Made by a program: the position numbers and the translations under genes. Shown in pieces: positions 60,097 through 64,000 of a DNA stretch of 64,000 bases (its first letter is position 1; each line of letters begins with the position of its first letter). Origin of the DNA: Lonepinella sp042485795 (lineage in GTDB: Bacteria; Pseudomonadota; Gammaproteobacteria; Enterobacterales; Pasteurellaceae). Below the pieces are notes generated by a model. It made no database searches, had not been told where the DNA came from, and was given only the letters and a program-made list of their open reading frames with translations. Location of the stretch: positions 372,001 to 436,000 of the forward strand of contig NZ_CP169368.1 of assembly GCF_042485795.1 (NCBI RefSeq). Reading direction: 5' to 3'.

Positions 60097-60801
60097 TTAT
60101 CGCATATTTTCCATTAATAAATAAAATGCGTTTAGATCTTTACCTGCGATTTTCTTAAATGGTCGCAATAGCCAGTAAATTAAACGATAGTTAGTCATAC
60201 GGCGTACGGATGCTTGCCAAATTTCTTTGTCTGTACAATTTTGATAAGTCAATATAGTTTGTTTAATTTGTTCTAGGCTAATGGATTTTTCTCGGCATAA
60301 GCCAAATACAAAGAAAATACTATCTTGTATTTGTTGTTCAAAGGGATTTTTCGATACGGTATCTACTTCAAAATCTATGAAATTCACTACACCATCTTTC
60401 CAAAGAATATCTTTGACAAAAGGTCTGCCATGAATAAGCCCTTGTTGGTGTAATCGTGCCAATGCAGTTGCACTATCATTTAAAATTTGTTGTTTTTGCT
60501 CAGCAGAAATGTCCTCTTTCTCTAGCCAATGGTTGACAGATAAACCTGCATCTTCCATCACTAACATATTTTCATTGGCAACATAAATGAAAGGAATGGG
60601 GGCATTTTGTTGCTGTAATTTTAGTAAACGTTCTACTTCTTGATGAAAAAATTTGCGAGGACAAGGCTTGAGTAAGCGTTGTGAGCCTTGAGGGTGTTCA
60701 GGTTGTTTTAACCAGTAATGTTTGTTTTCAAATTCAAATGGATAAACACGTTTATCTGGATACTGAAAACATAGAGATTGTGCATATTTTTCTAATGTCA
60801 T
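60097..60801 (-). CDS. Lipopolysaccharide-kinase-like (WaaP/RIO fold) protein
   Basis: 234 aa with protein-kinase-like motifs: catalytic loop LIHGRPFVKDILW, metal-binding FIDFEVD, and an N-lobe lacking an obvious glycine loop. This resembles the WaaP/InaA/Kdo-kinase group that phosphorylates LPS core sugars, but the substrate cannot be read from sequence. Divergent from sxy. Confidence 0.65.
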   Translation of the reverse strand: MTLEKYAQSLCFQYPDKRVYPFEFENKHYWLKQPEHPQGSQRLLKPCPRKFFHQEVERLLKLQQQNAPIPFIYVANENMLVMEDAGLSVNHWLEKEDISAEQKQQILNDSATALARLHQQGLIHGRPFVKDILWKDGVVNFIDFEVDTVSKNPFEQQIQDSIFFVFGLCREKSISLEQIKQTILTYQNCTDKEIWQASVRRMTNYRLIYWLLRPFKKIAGKDLNAFYLLMENMR

Positions 60802-60896
60802 TTGTTATTCTGAATAAAATAAAAGATTAATTATAGCATTAAATTGGACAAATATCCTGATAAAATCTATGGTTATTTACATGAGAAAATTTTTAC

Positions 60897-60930
60897 TATA
60901 TCAAATTATTAGAATGAGTAATTTGATATA
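60897..60930. promoter_or_regulatory. Long palindrome between the kinase-like gene and sxy
   Basis: TATATCAAATTA (60897-60908) and TAATTTGATATA (60919-60930) are perfect 12-bp inverted repeats around a 10-nt loop. It may be an operator or mRNA hairpin. The rest of 60802-61074 holds the sxy leader structures and AT-rich DNA. Confidence 0.45.
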
Positions 60931-60987
60931 GAGTAATTAATATTAAATTATTTTTATTTTCATAATTTTATGTATTTGTTATGATAA

Positions 60988-61020
60988 GCATCTGAGATGC
61001 AAATTGATTTGCATCTTTTT
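60988..61020 (+). promoter_or_regulatory. Attenuator-like alternative hairpins in the sxy leader
   Basis: GCATC-TGA-GATGC (60988-61000) and AGATGCAAA-TTGA-TTTGCATCT followed by TTTT (60995-61020) share the middle GATGC and so cannot form together. The second has the form of an intrinsic terminator. The structure ends 55 bp before the sxy start. Confidence 0.55.
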
Positions 61021-61074
61021 ACTGTATAAATGGATTTATGGACTTCTTTAAATTAACTTGAAAGGTGGGGAAGT

Positions 61075-61719
61075 ATGTCAATACATACAATCAATCTGCA
61101 TGAAAAATTGAGTGCTTTACTTGGTGAAGTGGAATCAAAGAAATTATTTTCTGGTATTGGTATTTTTTATAATGACCATATGTTTGGAATTTATAAACAA
61201 GGCGGTTTTTATTTACGAGCAAAAGATGAATTAGCTCAATATGTTGAAAGTATTGGGGGAGTTCGTTGGGATCGAGATGGTGTACCGAGTAATTTGAGAA
61301 TTCGGGATTATTATTTGATTCCAAGTGATTATGTAAGTGATGAACACAAGAATCCTATGTTGATTAAGATGATCAAAGAGTCTTTGCAACAAATTGAATC
61401 TGAAAAACTTGCTGAATCATTAGAACGGGCAAAAAGAATTCGCCGTTTACCAAATATGTCACTAAAGTATGAACGTCTGTTAGGTAAAGTGGGGATTAAC
61501 ACGATTTCTCAATTACGAGAAATCGGTGCCGCAGACGCTTATATATTGATTAAATCCCAAGGGCTTTTTGTGACTTCCCATTTATTTTGGAAGACATTCG
61601 CAGCTTTGAAGAATAAATATGTAGAGTTATTAACCGAAACGGAGAAAGAAATAGCATTTAAAGAAATTAATGAGAAACTTGCAAAAGTAGGATTTAGGGC
61701 TATGAAATATAAGCCATAA
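61075..61719 (+). CDS. sxy: Competence regulator Sxy/TfoX
   Basis: Master activator of natural competence, needed by CRP to act at CRP-S promoters. It is 214 aa with the TfoX N-terminal domain (LFSGIGIFYNDHMFGIYKQG; FYLRAKDE) and the C-terminal helix-hairpin domain (LPNMSLKYERLLGKVGINTI). The RBS is GGTGGGGA. Consistent with the many uptake signals in this genome. Haemophilus sxy is controlled by its mRNA 5' structure, and this copy also has a structured leader. Confidence 0.95.
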   Translation: MSIHTINLHEKLSALLGEVESKKLFSGIGIFYNDHMFGIYKQGGFYLRAKDELAQYVESIGGVRWDRDGVPSNLRIRDYYLIPSDYVSDEHKNPMLIKMIKESLQQIESEKLAESLERAKRIRRLPNMSLKYERLLGKVGINTISQLREIGAADAYILIKSQGLFVTSHLFWKTFAALKNKYVELLTETEKEIAFKEINEKLAKVGFRAMKYKP

Positions 61720-61793
61720 ATTGAATAAAAAGAGGGATGTTGTTGATTTTATATGCGAGCAAGAGTTTTCTTTAAGAAATTAGTAAAAAACAC

Positions 61794-61821
61794 TTGCAAA
61801 GAGTTTCTAAATCACTATAAT
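61794..61821 (+). promoter_or_regulatory. rrn promoter
   Basis: TTGCAA (61794-61799), 16-bp spacer, TATAAT (61816-61821), then a GC-rich discriminator ACGCCCC typical of stringently controlled rRNA promoters. Confidence 0.85.
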
Positions 61822-61833
61822 ACGCCCCACGCA

Positions 61834-61876
61834 ACGACACACTGTTGTGAATATTGAAAATCAAACAGTGTGTCGT
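61834..61876 (+). other. Stem in the rrn leader
   Basis: ACGACACACTGTT (61834-61846) and AACAGTGTGTCGT (61864-61876) are perfect complements. Likely a leader hairpin just before the boxA antitermination site; it would resemble a terminator (TTTTATTTT follows) if antitermination failed. Confidence 0.6.
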
Positions 61877-61902
61877 TTTATTTTCGCTTTAAAACAGCGA
61901 TT

Positions 61903-61914
61903 TGTTCTTTAACA
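61903..61914 (+). promoter_or_regulatory. boxA antitermination site of the rrn leader
   Basis: TGTTCTTTAACA matches the boxA consensus TGCTCTTTAACA with one change. A second boxA-like TGTTCTTTAAAA occurs after tRNA-Glu at 63917-63928. Confidence 0.8.
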
Positions 61915-62081
61915 ATTTATCAGACAATCTGTGTGGGCACTTGTTGATTGACTTGTTTTAAAAAATTAATAAAACTTGAAGTCTTAATAGGTGCTTAACT
62001 TAGAAATTCATTAACTTTTCATTTTTTTTGAGAGTGAGAAGAAAGATTTAGAAGCAAGCAGTTTATTGAGCGATCGAACTT

Positions 62082-63620
<1,539 letters not shown>

Positions 63621-63783
63621 CCAAAAACAGTGGCAATAAGTGTCCACACAGATTGGCTGATAATTGTAAACAAAGAAAGAAAAAGACCGCACTTTTCATT
63701 GCTTACTAGGTCGAGCAAGAGAAACGAATGAAACGAAAAAAGAAGTGCGAATAATAAAAGACAACAAATTATCTTTACCTGTT

Positions 63784-63859
63784 GTCCCCATCGTCTAGAG
63801 GCCTAGGACATCGCCCTTTCACGGCGGTAACCGGGGTTCGAATCCCCGTGGGGACGCCA
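63784..63859 (+). tRNA. tRNA-Glu (UUC) in the rRNA spacer
   Basis: 76 nt; GTCCCC acceptor start pairs with GGGGAC, anticodon TTC in CCTTTCAC, T loop GGTTCGAAT, and encoded CCA. Pasteurellaceae rrn spacers carry either tRNA-Glu or tRNA-Ile plus tRNA-Ala; this is the former type. The 23S gene lies beyond the window; 63860-64000 is spacer with a boxA-like site. Confidence 0.98.
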
Positions 63860-64000
63860 ATTAAAGATGATTTGGTAGATAAACGAGAAATGGATTATCT
63901 ATATTATTTTCTTATTGTTCTTTAAAAAATTGGAAACAAGCTGAAAACAGAGTTCAGATAGCAGTGGTCAGATAGCAGTTAATGCGACTGATGATTGTTA

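Overview
The window is chromosomal DNA of a Pasteurellaceae bacterium. The evidence is the many copies of the Hin-type DNA uptake signal core AAGTGCGGT (often as inverted pairs between genes), the family-typical gene content (mnmG-rsmG, atpIBEFHAGDC, hslVU, lppB-type nlpD with no rpoS beside it, fruBKA with a duplicated HPr domain, sxy/tfoX) and the AT-rich codon use. The 16S rRNA gene (62082-63620) would identify the species by database comparison; from sequence alone I do not go below family level.

Layout. 1-2480: 3' part of mnmG and rsmG. 2644-4866: a hemoglobin/heme-type TonB receptor lying between rsmG and the ATP synthase operon (5090-12022). 12103-15264: tyrP-like permease and hslVU with a textbook heat-shock promoter. 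15582-18503: accessory segment with a DinD-like gene, three gene remnants (LysR start, frameshifted membrane protein, amidotransferase tail), and a TbpB-like lipoprotein divergent from an XRE regulator with two matching palindromes. 18583-24356: TonB receptor plus methyltransferase plus FecCD-type ABC importer. 24728-32250: subtilisin autotransporter, second DinD-like gene with a LexA box, dicarboxylate symporter, a complete IS30-family element, and an SDR-family gene. 32385-49069: aspA, lppB/nlpD, DedA-type protein, surE-truD-ispF-ispD-ftsB, fruBKA, an AAA ATPase, and a TAXI-type TRAP transporter. 49312-61719: yfcZ, dinI, the str operon (rpsL-rpsG-fusA-tuf), gyrB, mioC, yagU-like, nudJ, rpe, a kinase-like gene and sxy. 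61794-64000: start of an rrn operon (promoter, boxA, 16S, tRNA-Glu); 23S lies beyond the window.

How the parts work together. The most interesting system is the importer at 18583-24356. An outer-membrane TonB receptor, a periplasmic binding protein, an inner-membrane permease, an ATPase and a methyltransferase form a complete uptake route, and the promoter region of the receptor carries a near-perfect ModE operator (20671-20698). This suggests TonB-dependent uptake of a molybdenum or tungsten complex rather than iron. A weaker ModE-like site overlaps the start of the ABC operon.

Two further structural signals stand out. A multi-hairpin element follows tuf (54737-54829) and has a diverged copy after gyrB (57368-57463); the stems covary, and the loops of two hairpins are mutually complementary in both copies. 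The sxy leader has mutually exclusive hairpins, the second terminator-like (60988-61020), as in an attenuator. All regulatory calls were made by reading the sequence by eye and were not computed.
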